NCBI RefSeq assembly: GCF_043290135.1
Contig: NC_134710.1
Location: 140,191,832-140,255,831 of the forward strand
From: Rhipicephalus microplus
Taxonomy: Eukaryota; Arthropoda; Arachnida; Ixodida; Ixodidae
DNA length: 64,000 nucleotides
Reading direction: 5' to 3'
This document shows positions 36,518-48,699 of the stretch, piece by piece. The notes below the pieces were generated by a model. The model was not told the origin of the DNA, ran no database searches, and saw nothing but the letters and a program-made list of their open reading frames with translations. Each line of letters opens with the position of its first letter. Within the stretch, counting starts at the first letter, position 1. A program made the translations under genes and the position numbers.

Positions 36518-39500
36518 TGAAATTGTAGGTCTTTGATTTCTGCTTCTACTGACTTACTTTGCTTAATTAATCAGTTATATCCGGATATAATCTTATTACA
36601 AGAAACCTGGCTTAACCCTGTTAAGAATTATCATTTAAACAATTTTATAGCATTTCGGTTAGACCGTCCATCACTAGGAGGTGGTCTAATTATACTAGTC
36701 TCGAATAAATTTTGCCGCACAGCGAGCATAGCTTTTCAGCTTATGTCCACAGACTGTGAAATTTTGGCAATAGACCTCTGTCTGCCCGGGCACCACCCTT
36801 TTTCACTTATAAACGCATATTTTCCAACGGGTTTGCATAATACTCAACAATTAGATACTGCCTTAGCTAATTGCAAGAATGGTTTCCTTCTGACTGGTGA
36901 TTTCAACTCACATCATGTTTCATATGGATTTCGAACAGACCATTCTGGTACTCTTCTGTGGGATTGGATGATTAATAAAAATCTTACCTGCCTAAATGAT
37001 AGACAGCCTACATTTATTCGCGGACGGACACGATCGGTATTAGATCTCACGTTTTGCAGCCCAAGTGTTTCAATAAAGTCTTGGAAAACAATTGATTTCT
37101 CTTCAAACAGTGACCATCTTCCTGTATACTTTGAAATCTCATGTGCTGTGAAATCTATTGAAAGGACAGAGAAAACATTGATCAATTACAAAAAATTTAA
37201 AGACTGCTTGCGTTCCAACATTAGGGCAGTGTCCAGTGGTCAAAATGAAGACCTCGGCAGAAATCTCTGTTCTGCTTTAAAAATCTCCAAGAACACTTCA
37301 GAATTTGTAATTGCTTCGTCGTCATCCAAAAGTGCCCAACCTAGTAGATGGTGGAATGATGAGTGCACACGAGATTATAGAAGAAGAAAAGCTGCATGGA
37401 AAAGACTTATATGTAATCAGAGTCCAAAAAATTGGAAGGATTATCAGTTCATTGCGGCAACATTTAAACGCACTGTATCGCGAGCGAAAGAGCAATATAA
37501 CCAAGAACATTTCGAGTACCTGTCTAAATCAAATAACAAACGTGCTTTATTCAACTTCCTTCGTGGTAGGAAGAAGACCCCTATACCAGGAAACGTTGAC
37601 TCAGTAGTTTACACCTCACAGGAACTACAGGAATCATTGAATCAGTTGGCTAAAGAATTAGAAAACAGGTTCTCAACGCATCTTCCTAATTCTGCTCACA
37701 CAACAACCATCTATGACTACACAGAAATATCGACTTCCGAATTGAGTCAGGCTATGGAAAGATTGCCAAATTCAGCACCAGGCCCCGATGGAATAACAAA
37801 TACAATGCTAAAAATACTTCACAGGGAATATCCGAATGATCTGTTAGGTCTCGTCAATTATTCCCTTAGAAGAGCATGGATCCCTTCTGAATGGAAGATT
37901 GCGAAAATTATACCATTGCTTAAGAAACAGGGGGCAGGCTATAATTTAGACAACATACGACCGATAGCCTTAACATCTAATGTAGTAAAACTTATTGAAA
38001 GGGTACTTCATGGTCGTATAGTTAGGTTTATTACCGAGAAACAACTGTTGAGTTCTTCCCAAATTGGCTTTAGATCTGGATATTCCATATGGCATGCACA
38101 TGTAGATCTGGAAAGTCGTATTCATATTGCCCGTCACAAAAAGCACTTTGCGGCTTTATTAACATTAGACATATGTAAAGCATATGATAGTGTAGAGTAT
38201 TCTATCTTGACTAATCAGTTATGGAGTCATGGACTTCCACCTTATATAGTAGCTTGGGTGACAGAATTTTTAAGTAGAAGAGAATTCTATTGTTATCAAG
38301 GCGGTTTCTATTCCTGTAAGCACAAGCAAACCCGAGGTGTACCTCAGGGGTCAGTACTTTCCCCGGTTTTATTCAACATATTGCTTAGTACCATCCCCGT
38401 TCATCCAGAAGTCAAAACCTTTGTTTATGCCGATGACATTGCTTTCTTTGCTATGACACATGACTTCCACTGTCTTTACACTATCTTGCAAGCATATCTA
38501 AATGAAATAGAACGCTGGCTGGATGGATTGATGTTGAACCTGAATACCGGTAAATGTGCTATTCTCGTTTTTCCAATCAAAGATCCCGTGCACATATCTA
38601 TTAATTACAAGCTTCAAGATATCCCACAAGTACAATCATTGAAATATCTTGGAGTTATGTATAATGAGCATCTAAATGGCGCCCTCACATTGAATACATC
38701 GCGACAAAAGCAGTACGCGCGATGGGCGTATTGCGGAGGTTGAGCAATTGTAGATCAGGTATGAGAAGAAAGGCACTTTTGATTATATATAAAATGTATG
38801 TCCAACCTGTGTTAGAGTTTGGCTGCATTCTTTTTTCTGGTGCGCCAGCCTACAAACTTCGGCCGCTCGTTCTGTTGGAAAGAGAGGCTTTACGGCTCTG
38901 CGTAGGACTTCCAAAGTATACTGCAAATGCAGTGTTATACCTTGAAGCACGAATACCAACTTTATTATGCCGCTTTAACATTCTTACTGTGCAGACCTTT
39001 TTACGACTATATGAAGCACCGTTTAACCCTGAACAAATTATTTTTATTTCCAATCCTGACCTATTCTTCTCCGTGCATTGGCCCAGATTTACCAAACCAC
39101 AAATAGTATTTGTTCAATCGTTACTTGAGCCCCTAAATGTACACGTTCGTGATCTGATTCCTTTAACTGAGCAACAAAATTCTCCAGAAATTGTTTACCA
39201 TGATATCTTCCCAACTCACGCAAAGCTATTACCTACAGGCATTTTAATTGGTTTATTGCAGGACCATTTAAGTACTCTGCCAACAAATGTCATTAAAGCA
39301 ACGGACGCATCTCAATCACATGAAAAATCAGGCGTTGGAATATATTGCCCCGTACTTGATTGGTCATTTTCACTTCGCTTAACGGACTTTCTTCCTGTAT
39401 TTCTGGCTGAATTCATGGCAATAATGTTAGCTTTGCGAAAGGTAAATATTTCCATTCCAGTTGTAGCAGTCATAACTGATTCATTATCAGTGTGCTCTTC

Positions 39501-40128
39501 TCTGTCTGCATCTGGTCACTCACCTATAGTGAAACTTTTTAAATCGTTGATCCCCTGTCATCTCCGAAGTATTCATTTAATCTGGACACCAGGGCACAAA
39601 GGTTTGTTGTTAAACGAAATAGCTGATTCTCTTGCGAAGGCATCCCTTTCGACACCAATTATTCCTATTTTCCCTCAGACAGTATACATTACGGTGGCGC
39701 GATTTCGCACACTTAATATCAGGCAAAATTGATCTGACCCTGCACTGACGGCTTCTCCAGAGTACAAACACTTGTTATTTTCCTGGCGCAGTGAACTGAC
39801 TAAATCAAGGATGATGGAAGTTGTCATCACGAAATTTCGTTCCCGCGTTACCTCCCTCAATTTTTACTTGCATAGATCAGGCATATTGAATTCCCCTATG
39901 TGCATTTACTGTAATCAATAGGAAACGATCAGTCATTTTTTATTACATTGTCGCCGTTTCGATTTATTCAGGCAAAGCACACTAGCACCACCTCTTCAAA
40001 GACTGGGCTTGCAACTATCACAACCTGATCTTCTTTCATTTGGAGCCTCTACACTGGGTTTCAGCCACAGGGATGTTTTATTCGCCGTTCAAGAATACAT
40101 CACTGTGACTAAACGATTTTCTTGCTAA
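36518..40128 (+). pseudogene. I-type LINE ORF2: endonuclease, RT, RNase H
   Basis: The frame is nearly intact over 36533-38743. The tryptophan of the opening WNCRS motif is a stop (36518-36520), a frameshift lies near 38700, and stops occur at 39730-39732 and 39919-39921. Endonuclease blocks: IILLQETWL, LTGDFNSHHVSYGF and SNSDHLPVYF. RT blocks: GPDGITNTMLK, IRPIALTSNVVKLIER, LLTLDICKAYDSVEY, RGVPQGSVLSPVLFN, with an intact YADD at 38426-38437. RNase H: ATDASQSHEKSG, AEFMAI, ITDSLSV and LNEIADSLAKA. The C-terminal Cys/His block CIYCNQ...HFLLHC follows. Closest family by layout is the I clade. Confidence 0.9.
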
Positions 40129-40327
40129 ATTGCTGTCTCACTATTTTTCTTATTTTTTTTCTGCAAACTTGGTATCGGCATTTCAAATCAAAATTAAGTT
40201 ACAAAAAAAATTGTAGGAATGACGCAATGCTGAAAGTTTAGGGCAAATTCACCTTATAATCGGCCAATCCCCTTCTTTGGGTACGAGCCATTTGCACAGG
40301 GAAACAACAACAACAACAACAACAACA

Positions 40328-40530
40328 AGAGACGTGACTGCGTGGTAAACACTCGTTTGCGACGCAAACGAGCCAGGTTCGATCACCACTCAAAGCTAGC
40401 ATTTTCATTATTTCTTTTTATTTGCATCTTCGTCAATTTTTCGGTCACGCAAAGATGATTTTTCGCTCGCAACCAATACTTCTAAAAATGATGCGCCTAT
40501 AATTGCAATGAAGTCATTAACTTTAACAGA
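40328..40530 (+). mobile_element. tRNA-derived SINE, end of array unit 1
   Basis: GACTGCGTGGTAAACACTCG (A-box region) and AGGTTCGATCACC (B box) head the TTTATTTGCATC body shared with 16425-16660. Homologous copies are at 59562-59770 and 62809-63030. Confidence 0.75.
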
Positions 40531-40576
40531 TATTCATACTAAATATGAAGACTGCATTGGGAAGGACAGGCTACTG

Positions 40577-41510
40577 TTTATTTCAAATGACGAATCATAT
40601 GGTGAAGTGGGCCGAGGAACACGGGGTATCGAAGCGAAGCCCATGAGCTCGGACAGCCTTCATCGGCCAGCGCGTGTAGCAGCGTAAGACATCGGGCCAA
40701 TCGGTGGAGGTCATGCGACTGTAACACCTGCGGTGCCAATCTACAAACACCAATCCTGACGGCACGTTGGCAAGCACCGAAGGCCTCGACTTTTTTGGCG
40801 TCAAACACTGATGCATGTTTGACGCTGGTGGCCCGGGGCACCTGACCACGGTCCGTGGGTCTTCTCATAGTGATTGCTTGTTCTTCAAGTTTCCGGCAGC
40901 GTGTACTTCCAGTGCGGCCCTCACCTCGCAAGCGTCCACTGGTCCGACTGCCTGAAACTCCAACTCGAGACGCGGCGTCTTCGGCTTTGGCGTTTCCTCT
41001 TTAAGGCAGACGTCACCGGCGGTCGCGACCTCGTGATTCCTCGTTCTCATTGTATCGCTGGAGGTGACCTTCTGGAGTTCAGGGGTCTTCTTGGTTGCCG
41101 TCTTTCGGAAAAATATGTAGTGAAGGCATCCAGTCCTTCTGAGTTGACGGAAGCCACGTCACTCAGACGCCATGTATTCAGCGTGGCTACATGACGACGA
41201 CGCCTGGCTACGGCCACATGCGTATTCGCGACGTTTTCGAGAGTTGCGTGTTCGGTCCCAGTACTAGAGACCCATTGAGGGCCCCGCCACGAGGTTCTCC
41301 AGGTGTTCAAGCGACCTTGACGATGACACGTCGCCGCCGCATCTGCTGTCGACGTCACGATGGCTTCGTCAGTCTTTCTGGTGCCTTCATACCGTCTGTG
41401 TTCTGCGACGAAGCTCTGGAAGTCCCCCAGAGGTGGCAGAGCGCCGAGGTCTTAGCAGCACGTTGGCAGGAACGGGGGCCTGCTTTTGGTTGCGGAAGAC
41501 TTTGCGTCCA
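40577..41510 (-). repeat. 0.95-kb module, array unit 2
   Basis: Homologous to 25775-26714 over its length, with small indels. The minus strand again shows interrupted open stretches, with GACQRAVRIGVCRLAPQV and DLHRLARCLTLLHALADE preserved. Confidence 0.8.
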
Positions 41511-41515
41511 TCTGG

Positions 41516-41640
41516 AACGATGCTTCTTCTTCTTCTGCATCCTCTTCTTAACCTTCTATTGTGGCTCATATCCACCGTGTGGAATTGGCCAAAAATTTGA
41601 TGGCCTTACAATATATTATAAATTTTTAGAGTAATGGAGG
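41516..41640 (-). repeat. Fossil LINE 3' end, unit 2
   Basis: A short (CTT)n tail then GTGGCTCATATCCACCGTG and GGAATTGGCC, matching the unit 1 and 3 copies. Confidence 0.6.
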
Positions 41641-41754
41641 TTATGTAATAGAACATTACAATTGAGTATGAAAACCTCGGTGCTCACTCAAATGTATGAA
41701 CATGGTGCTTCTAAATGCGAAGCATTTCTTAGCGAATTTCCGCAACAAGGACCG

Positions 41755-41928
<174 letters not shown>

Positions 41929-41969
41929 GCCGCCTACGCCTTTTACCTCTCCTCGCCGTTTCGATAATG

Positions 41970-44900
41970 CAGTCAATACAACTGGTATGGCGTAAGATGG
42001 CTGAATGACGAGCATAAGTCACTGGTCGTAACATGAAAATCGTGATATGTATGTCACGATTTATATTTCATGGTCTTGCTGCCCTTGTGGTGGTTTCGTT
42101 GAAATGACATATTGCAAAACTGATATGGTTTGACATGACTGAATGGCGAACATAAGTGACAGACCCTAACGTAAAAATCATGACATACGTGCCATGTAGG
42201 AACATGACTGCATGCCATGCTCATGATGCGCTGGCGGTAATTTCCTTCGCTTCGCCTTTACATAATTTTGTATGAAGTGACGTGAATAGATGACGAAGGT
42301 ATGTAGCTGGTGCAAACATGATAATCATGAGATTCGTGTCAGGTAACAAAATGACTATATGCCCCGCTCATGGTTCGCTCGCGGCCTTTTTGCTAGCTCA
42401 ATGTGTACAAAAGTTTGGTATTACATGACGCGAACGGACGACAAAGGTATGACACGTCAAACACGATAATTATGACATTAGTGTCATCTAAAAACATGAC
42501 GTGCTATGCTCATAGCGCGCTCACGGCAGTTCCGCTAGCTCCACATATCCAAAGTTTGGTATTTCGTGACGTGAACAGACGACGAAGGCAAATGACACAT
42601 TAAAAAATTATAATCATGGCATGCCTGTCATGTAAAAACATGACTACGTGCTGCGCTCATAACGTACGTGCTTGCGGCCGTTCCGCTAGCTCCACATATC
42701 CAAAGTTCGGTATTTCGTTACGTGAATAGACGACGAAGGCAAATGACACATTCAAACATTATAATCATAATATGCGTGTCATATAAAACATGACTACCTG
42801 CTACGCTCATAGCGCGCTCGCGGCAGTTCCGCTAGCTCCATATATTCAAAATTCTGTATCACGTGACGTGAACAGACGACGAAGGCAAATGACACATTCA
42901 AAAATTATAATCATGACATGCATGTCATGTAAAAACATGACTACGTGCTACGCTCATAGCGCGCTCGCGGCCATTCCGCTAGCTCAACATATCCAAAGTT
43001 CGGTATTTCGTTACGTGAATAGACGACGAAGGTAAATGACACATTCAAACATTATAATCATAATATGCGTGTCATATAAAACATGACTACCTGCTACGCT
43101 CATAGCGCGCTCGCGGCAGTTCCGCTAGCTCCATATATTCAAAATTCTGTATCACGTGACGTGAACAGACGACGAAGGCAAATGACACATTCAAAAATTA
43201 TAACCATGACATGCATGTTATGTAAAAACATGACTACGTGCTACGCTCATAGCGCGCTCGCGGCCATTCCGCTAGCTCCACATATCCAAAGTTTGGTATT
43301 TCGTGACGTGAACAGACGACGAAGGCAAATGACACATTCAAAAATTATAATCATGACATGCCTGTCATGTAAAAACATGACGTGCTACGCTCATAGCGCG
43401 CTCGCGGCAGTTCCGCTAGCTCCACATATCCAAAGTTTGGTATTTCGTGACGTGAACAGACGACGAAGGCAATGACACATTCAAAAATTATAATCATGAC
43501 ATGCATGTCATGTAAAAACATGACTACGTGCTACGCTCATAGCGCGCTCGCGGCAGTTCCGCTAGCTCCACATATCCAAAGTTTGGTATTTCGTGACGTG
43601 AACAGACGACGAAGGCAAATGACACATTCAGAAATTATAATCGTGACATGCCTGTCATGTAAAAAACATGACGTGCTGCGCTCATAGCGCGCTCGCGGCA
43701 GTTCCGCTAGCTCCACATATCCAAAGTTTGGTATTTCGTGACGTGAACAGACGACGAAGGCAAATGACACATTCAAAAATTATAATCATGACATGCCTGT
43801 CATGTAAAAACATGACGTGCTACGCTCATAGCGCGCTCGCGGCAGTTCCGCTAGCTCCACATATCCAAAGTTTGGTATTTCGTGACGTGAACAGACGACG
43901 AAGGCAAATGACACATTCAAAAATTATAATCATGACATGCCTGTCATGTAAAAACATGACTACGTGCTGCGCTCATAACGTGCTCGCGGCCGTTCCGCTA
44001 GCTCCACATATCCAAAGTTCGGTATTTCGTGACGTGAATAGACGACGAAGGCAAATGACACATTCAAAAATTATAATCATGACATGCCTGTCATGTAAAA
44101 AACATGACGTGCTGCGCTCATAGCGCGCTCGCGGCAGTTCCGCTAGCTCCACATATCCAAAGTTTGGTATTTCGTGACGTGAACAGACGACGAAGGCAAA
44201 TGACACATTCAAAAATTATAATCATGACATGCCTGTCATGTAAAAACATGACGTGCTACGCTCATAGCGCGCTCGCGGCAGTTCCGCTAGCTCCACATAT
44301 CCAAAGTTTGGTATTTCGTGACGTGAACAGACGACGAAGGCAATGACACATTCAAAAATTATAATCATGACATGCATGTCATGTAAAAACATGACTACGT
44401 GCTACGCTCATAGCGCGCTCGCGGCAGTTCCGCTAGCTCCACATATCCAAAGTTTGGTATTTCGTGACGTGAACAGACGACGAAGGCAAATGACACATTC
44501 AGAAATTATAATCGTGACATGCCTGTCATGTAAAAAACATGACGTGCTGCGCTCATAGCGCGCTCGCGGCAGTTCCGCTAGCTCCACATATCCAAAGTTT
44601 GGTATTTCGTGACGTGAACAGACGACGAAGGCAAATGACACATTCAAAAATTATAATCATGACATGCCTGTCATGTAAAAACATGACGTGCTACGCTCAT
44701 AGCGCGCTCGCGGCAGTTCCGCTAGCTCCACATATCCAAAGTTTGGTATTTCGTGACGTGAACAGACGACGAAGGCAAATGACACATTCAAAAATTATAA
44801 TCATGACATGCCTGTCATGTAAAAACATGACTACGTGCTGCGCTCATAACGTGCTCGCGGCCGTTCCGCTAGCTCCACATATTCAAAGTTCGGTATTTCG

Positions 44901-47720
44901 TGACGTGAATAGACGATGAAGGTAAATGACATATTCAAACATTATAATCATAATATGCGTGTCATATAAGACATGACTACCTGCTAGGCTCATAGCGCGC
45001 TCGCGGCAGTTCCGCTAGCTCCACATATCCAAAGTTTGGTATTTCGTGACGGGAACAGACGACGAAGGCAAATGACACATTAAAAAATTATAATCATGGC
45101 ATGCCTGTCATGTAAAAACATGACTACGTGCTGCGCTCATAACGTACGTGCTCGCGGCCGTTCCGCAGGCTCCACATATCCAAAGTTTGGTATTTCGTGA
45201 CGTGAATAGACGACGAAGGTAAATGACACATTCAAACATTATAATCATAATATGCGTGTCATATAAAACATGACTACCTGCTACGCTCATAGCGCGCTCG
45301 CGGTAGTTCCGCTAGCTCCATATATTCAAAATTCTGTATCACGTGACGTGAACAGACGACGAAGGCAAATGACACATTCAAAAATTATAATCATGACATG
45401 CCTGTCATGTAAAAACATGACTACGTGCTGCGCTCATAACGTACGTGCTCGCGGCCGTTCCGCTAGCTCCACATATCCAAAGTTTGGTATTTCGTGACGT
45501 GAATAGACGACGAAGGTAAATGACACATTCAAACATTATAATCATAATATGCGTGTCATATGACTACCTGCTACGCTCATAGCGCGCTCGCGGCAGTTCC
45601 GCTAGCTCCATATATTCAAAATTATGTATCACGTGACGTGAACAGACGACGAAGGCAAACGACACATTCAAAAATTATAATCATGACATGCATGTCATGT
45701 AAAACATGACTACGTGCTTCGCTCATAGCGCGCTCGCGGCAGTTCCGCTAGCTCCACATATCCAAAGTTTGGTATTTCGTGACGTGAACAGACGACGAAG
45801 GCAAATGACACATTAAAAAATTATAATCATGACATGCCTGTCATGTAAAAACATGACTACGTGCTGCGCTCATAACGTGCTCGCGGCCGTTCCGCTAGCT
45901 CCACATATCCAAAGTTTGGTATTTCGTGACGTGAATAGACGACGAAGGTAAATGACACATTCAAACATTATAATCATAATATGCGTGTCATATAAAACAT
46001 GACTACCTGCTACGCTCATAGCGCGCTCGCGGTAGTTCCGCTAGCTCCATATATTCAAAATTCTGTATCACGTGACGTGAACAGACGACGAAGGCAAATG
46101 ACACATTAAAAAATTATAATCATGGCATGCCTGTCATGTAAAAACATGACTACGTGCTGCGCTCATAACGTACGTGCTCGCGGCCGTTCCGCTAGCTCCA
46201 CATATCCAAAGTTTGGTATTTCGTGACGTGAATAGACGACGAAGGTAAATGACACATTCAAACATTATAATCATAATATGCGTGTCATATGACTACCTGC
46301 TACGCTCATAGCGCGCTCGCGGCAGTTCCGCTAGCTCCATATATTCAAAATTATGTATCACGTGACGTGAACAGACGACGAAGGCAAACGACACATTCAA
46401 AAATTATAATCATGACATGCATGTCATGTAAAACATGACTACGTGCTTCGCTCATAGCGCGCTCGCGGCAGTTCCGCTAGCTCCACATATCCAAAGTTTG
46501 GTATTTCGTGACGTGAACAGACGACGAAGGCAAATGACACATTAAAAAATTATAATCATGGCATGCCTGTCATGTAAAAACATGACTACGTGCTGCGCTC
46601 ATAACGTACGTGCTCGCGGCCGTTCCGCTAGCTCCACATATCCAAAGTTTGGTATTTCGTGACGTGAATAGACGACGAAGGTAAATGACACATTCAAACA
46701 TTATAATCATAATATGCGTGTCATATAAAACATGACTACCTGCTACGCTCATAGCGCGCTCGCGGTAGTTCCGCTAGCTCCATATATTCAAAATTCTGTA
46801 TCACGTGACGTGAACAGACGACGAAGGCAAATGACACATTCAAAAATTATAATCATGACATGCCTGTCATGTAAAAAACATGACGTGCTGCGCTCATAGC
46901 GTGCTCGCGGCAGTTCCGCTAGCTCCACATATCCAAAGTTTGGTATTTCGTGACTTGAACAGACGACGAAGGCAAATGACACATTCAAAAATTATAATCA
47001 TGACACGCCTGTCATGTAAAAACATGACGTGCTACGCTCATAGCGCGCTCGCGGCAGTTCCGCTAGCTCCACATATCAAAACTTGGTATTTCGTGACGTG
47101 AACAGACGACGAAGGCAAATGACACATTCAAAAATTATAATCATGACATGCCTGTCATGTAAAAACATGACTACGTGCTGCGCTCATAACGTGCTCGCGG
47201 CCGTTCCCCTAGCTTCACATATCCAAAGTTCGGTATTTCGTGACGTGAATAGACGACGAAGGCAAATGACACATTCAAAAATTATAATCATGACATGCCT
47301 GTCATGTAAAAACATGACTACGTGCTGCGCTCATAACGTGCTCGCGGCCGTTCCGCTAGCTCCACATATCCAAAGTTCGGTATTGCGTGACGTGAATAGA
47401 CGACGAAGGTAAATGACACATTCAAAAATTATAATCATAATATGCGTGTCATATAAAACATGACTACCTGCTACGCTCATAGCGCGCTCGCAGCAGTTCC
47501 GCTAGCTCCATATATTCAAAATTCTGTATCACGTGACGTGAACAGACGACGAAGGCAAATGACACATTCAAAAATTATAATCATGACATGCGTGTCATGT
47601 AAAAACATGACTACGTGCTACGCTCATAGCGCGCTCGCGGCCATTCCGCTAGCTCCACATATCCAAAATTTGGTATTTCGTGACGTGAATAGACGACGAA
47701 GGTAAATGACACGTTCAAAC
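41970..47720 (+). repeat. Expanded ~145-bp minisatellite, unit 2
   Basis: Roughly 38 head-to-tail monomers of about 145 bases. The consensus contains ATGACATGCCTGTCATGT, CGCTCATAGCGCGCTCGCGG, GTTCCGCTAGCTCCACATAT and GACGTGAACAGACGACGAAGG. Blocks recur almost identically at an offset of about 871 bases (43472 and 44343; 43668 and 44539) and again at about 1462 bases (45108 and 46570), so higher-order copying has occurred. Edge monomers are more diverged, as in units 1 and 3. Open frames inside are by-products of the repeat having few stops. It is not evidence of a protein. Confidence 0.95.
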
Positions 47721-48311
47721 ATAATAACCATAACATGGAAATTATGTATATAATTTACGTCCGCCTCGTAACGTTGTGCTGATTTCAAGGTGACACATCA
47801 ACCTTCCTCATTTGTGTGTCGCATACCATCGGATCCCACTGTACGTGGGATCTGCCATTATTTTATTAGTAATAGATAATAAATAAGGTCAACATGCTAT
47901 TTGAGAAAATAACTAAATGAAATGCATGTGTCGACACAGAAGAAGAACGACAAAGATTAATTTTTTAGTATTTGGGCTTCATTCAGTTAATTTCGCACAG
48001 TCATGCAAAACTTCGCATGGTGAACTCAAAATAGAGGCCCTAAAAGACAGAATCACGGGCACGTAAAAATTCATTCCGATAGCCCCTAAAGAACTTTCGA
48101 ACTTGGATCTTCGAGCTGTAGTAAGTCACCTACAGGTCAAAAAGAAATTATCTGCAGCTTCTATATAGGTTGTAACAGAAAGCGCACATTCGAGGAAGAG
48201 CCGGACCAGACCTGTGTTAGTATAAAATTATTTTCAACACTTGACATCAACGTCGTTATTGCCACTTCTATTTTACGTACTTTGCAAAATGATTGCTGCC
48301 ACGAATGTAAT
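47721..48311 (+). repeat. Unique tail of array unit 2, left part
   Basis: Homologous to 34181-34755. It is split by the Gypsy element at 48311 and continues at 59353. Confidence 0.85.
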
Positions 48312-48467
48312 TGTTGTGTTCTGGGTTGTCGGTTTCTGTTTCGGAATGACATGTGAGGATGCCAGGGCGTGCCGCTCTGGCATCCAGGATTTCAAGGGGA
48401 CTGTAAAAAAAATGCGTGTACGTTGGGTAACCGTTGAGTGCGGTTGTTGTTCTTCTCTTCGGCGGTT
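48312..48467 (+). repeat. 5' LTR, left part
   Basis: The first 156 bases of the LTR, interrupted after GGCGGTT by the LINE. Confidence 0.9.
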
Positions 48468-48699
48468 GGTGGTGGTGAAACATTTAATAACCATTAAATG
48501 GTTACAGAGAGGTGATTGGGTTGGGGCCTTATTGGCCTCTTACCCTCACAGCACTAGGTGGAACCCCTATTCCGGGGCTCCATTGGCAAGCAACGCCGCC
48601 CGCGCCCGTTGAACCAGAGCCTCTTGGGCCTTCAGGTCTTGACAGCCGAGCAGGGCCGCCTCCCAGTCCTCTCTCGTGGGATTGGGGTTGGGGGGATAG

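Larger units (their letters stand above)
34956..40327 (+). mobile_element. I-type LINE, full length, decayed
   Basis: The tail sequence ends at TTCACA (34950-34955) and resumes at AGAGACGTG (40328). Comparison with unit 3 shows only three bases (agc) missing at the site and no clear target-site duplication. The order is 5' region (34956-35190), ORF1, ORF2 and a 3' end with (AAC)n (about 40303-40328). Several stops and frameshifts. Confidence 0.9.

Noticed and set aside
42403..47705. Many overlapping open frames with repeated MTHSKIIIMTC and VFRDVNRRRR motifs, resembling a repeat-protein family
   Set aside because: They are translations of the ~145-bp minisatellite, which happens to have few stops. 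Frames drift with each indel and occur on both strands.
42600..47720. CRISPR-like regular repeats
   Set aside because: The whole ~145-bp period is repeated with no unique spacers, and the host is a eukaryote.
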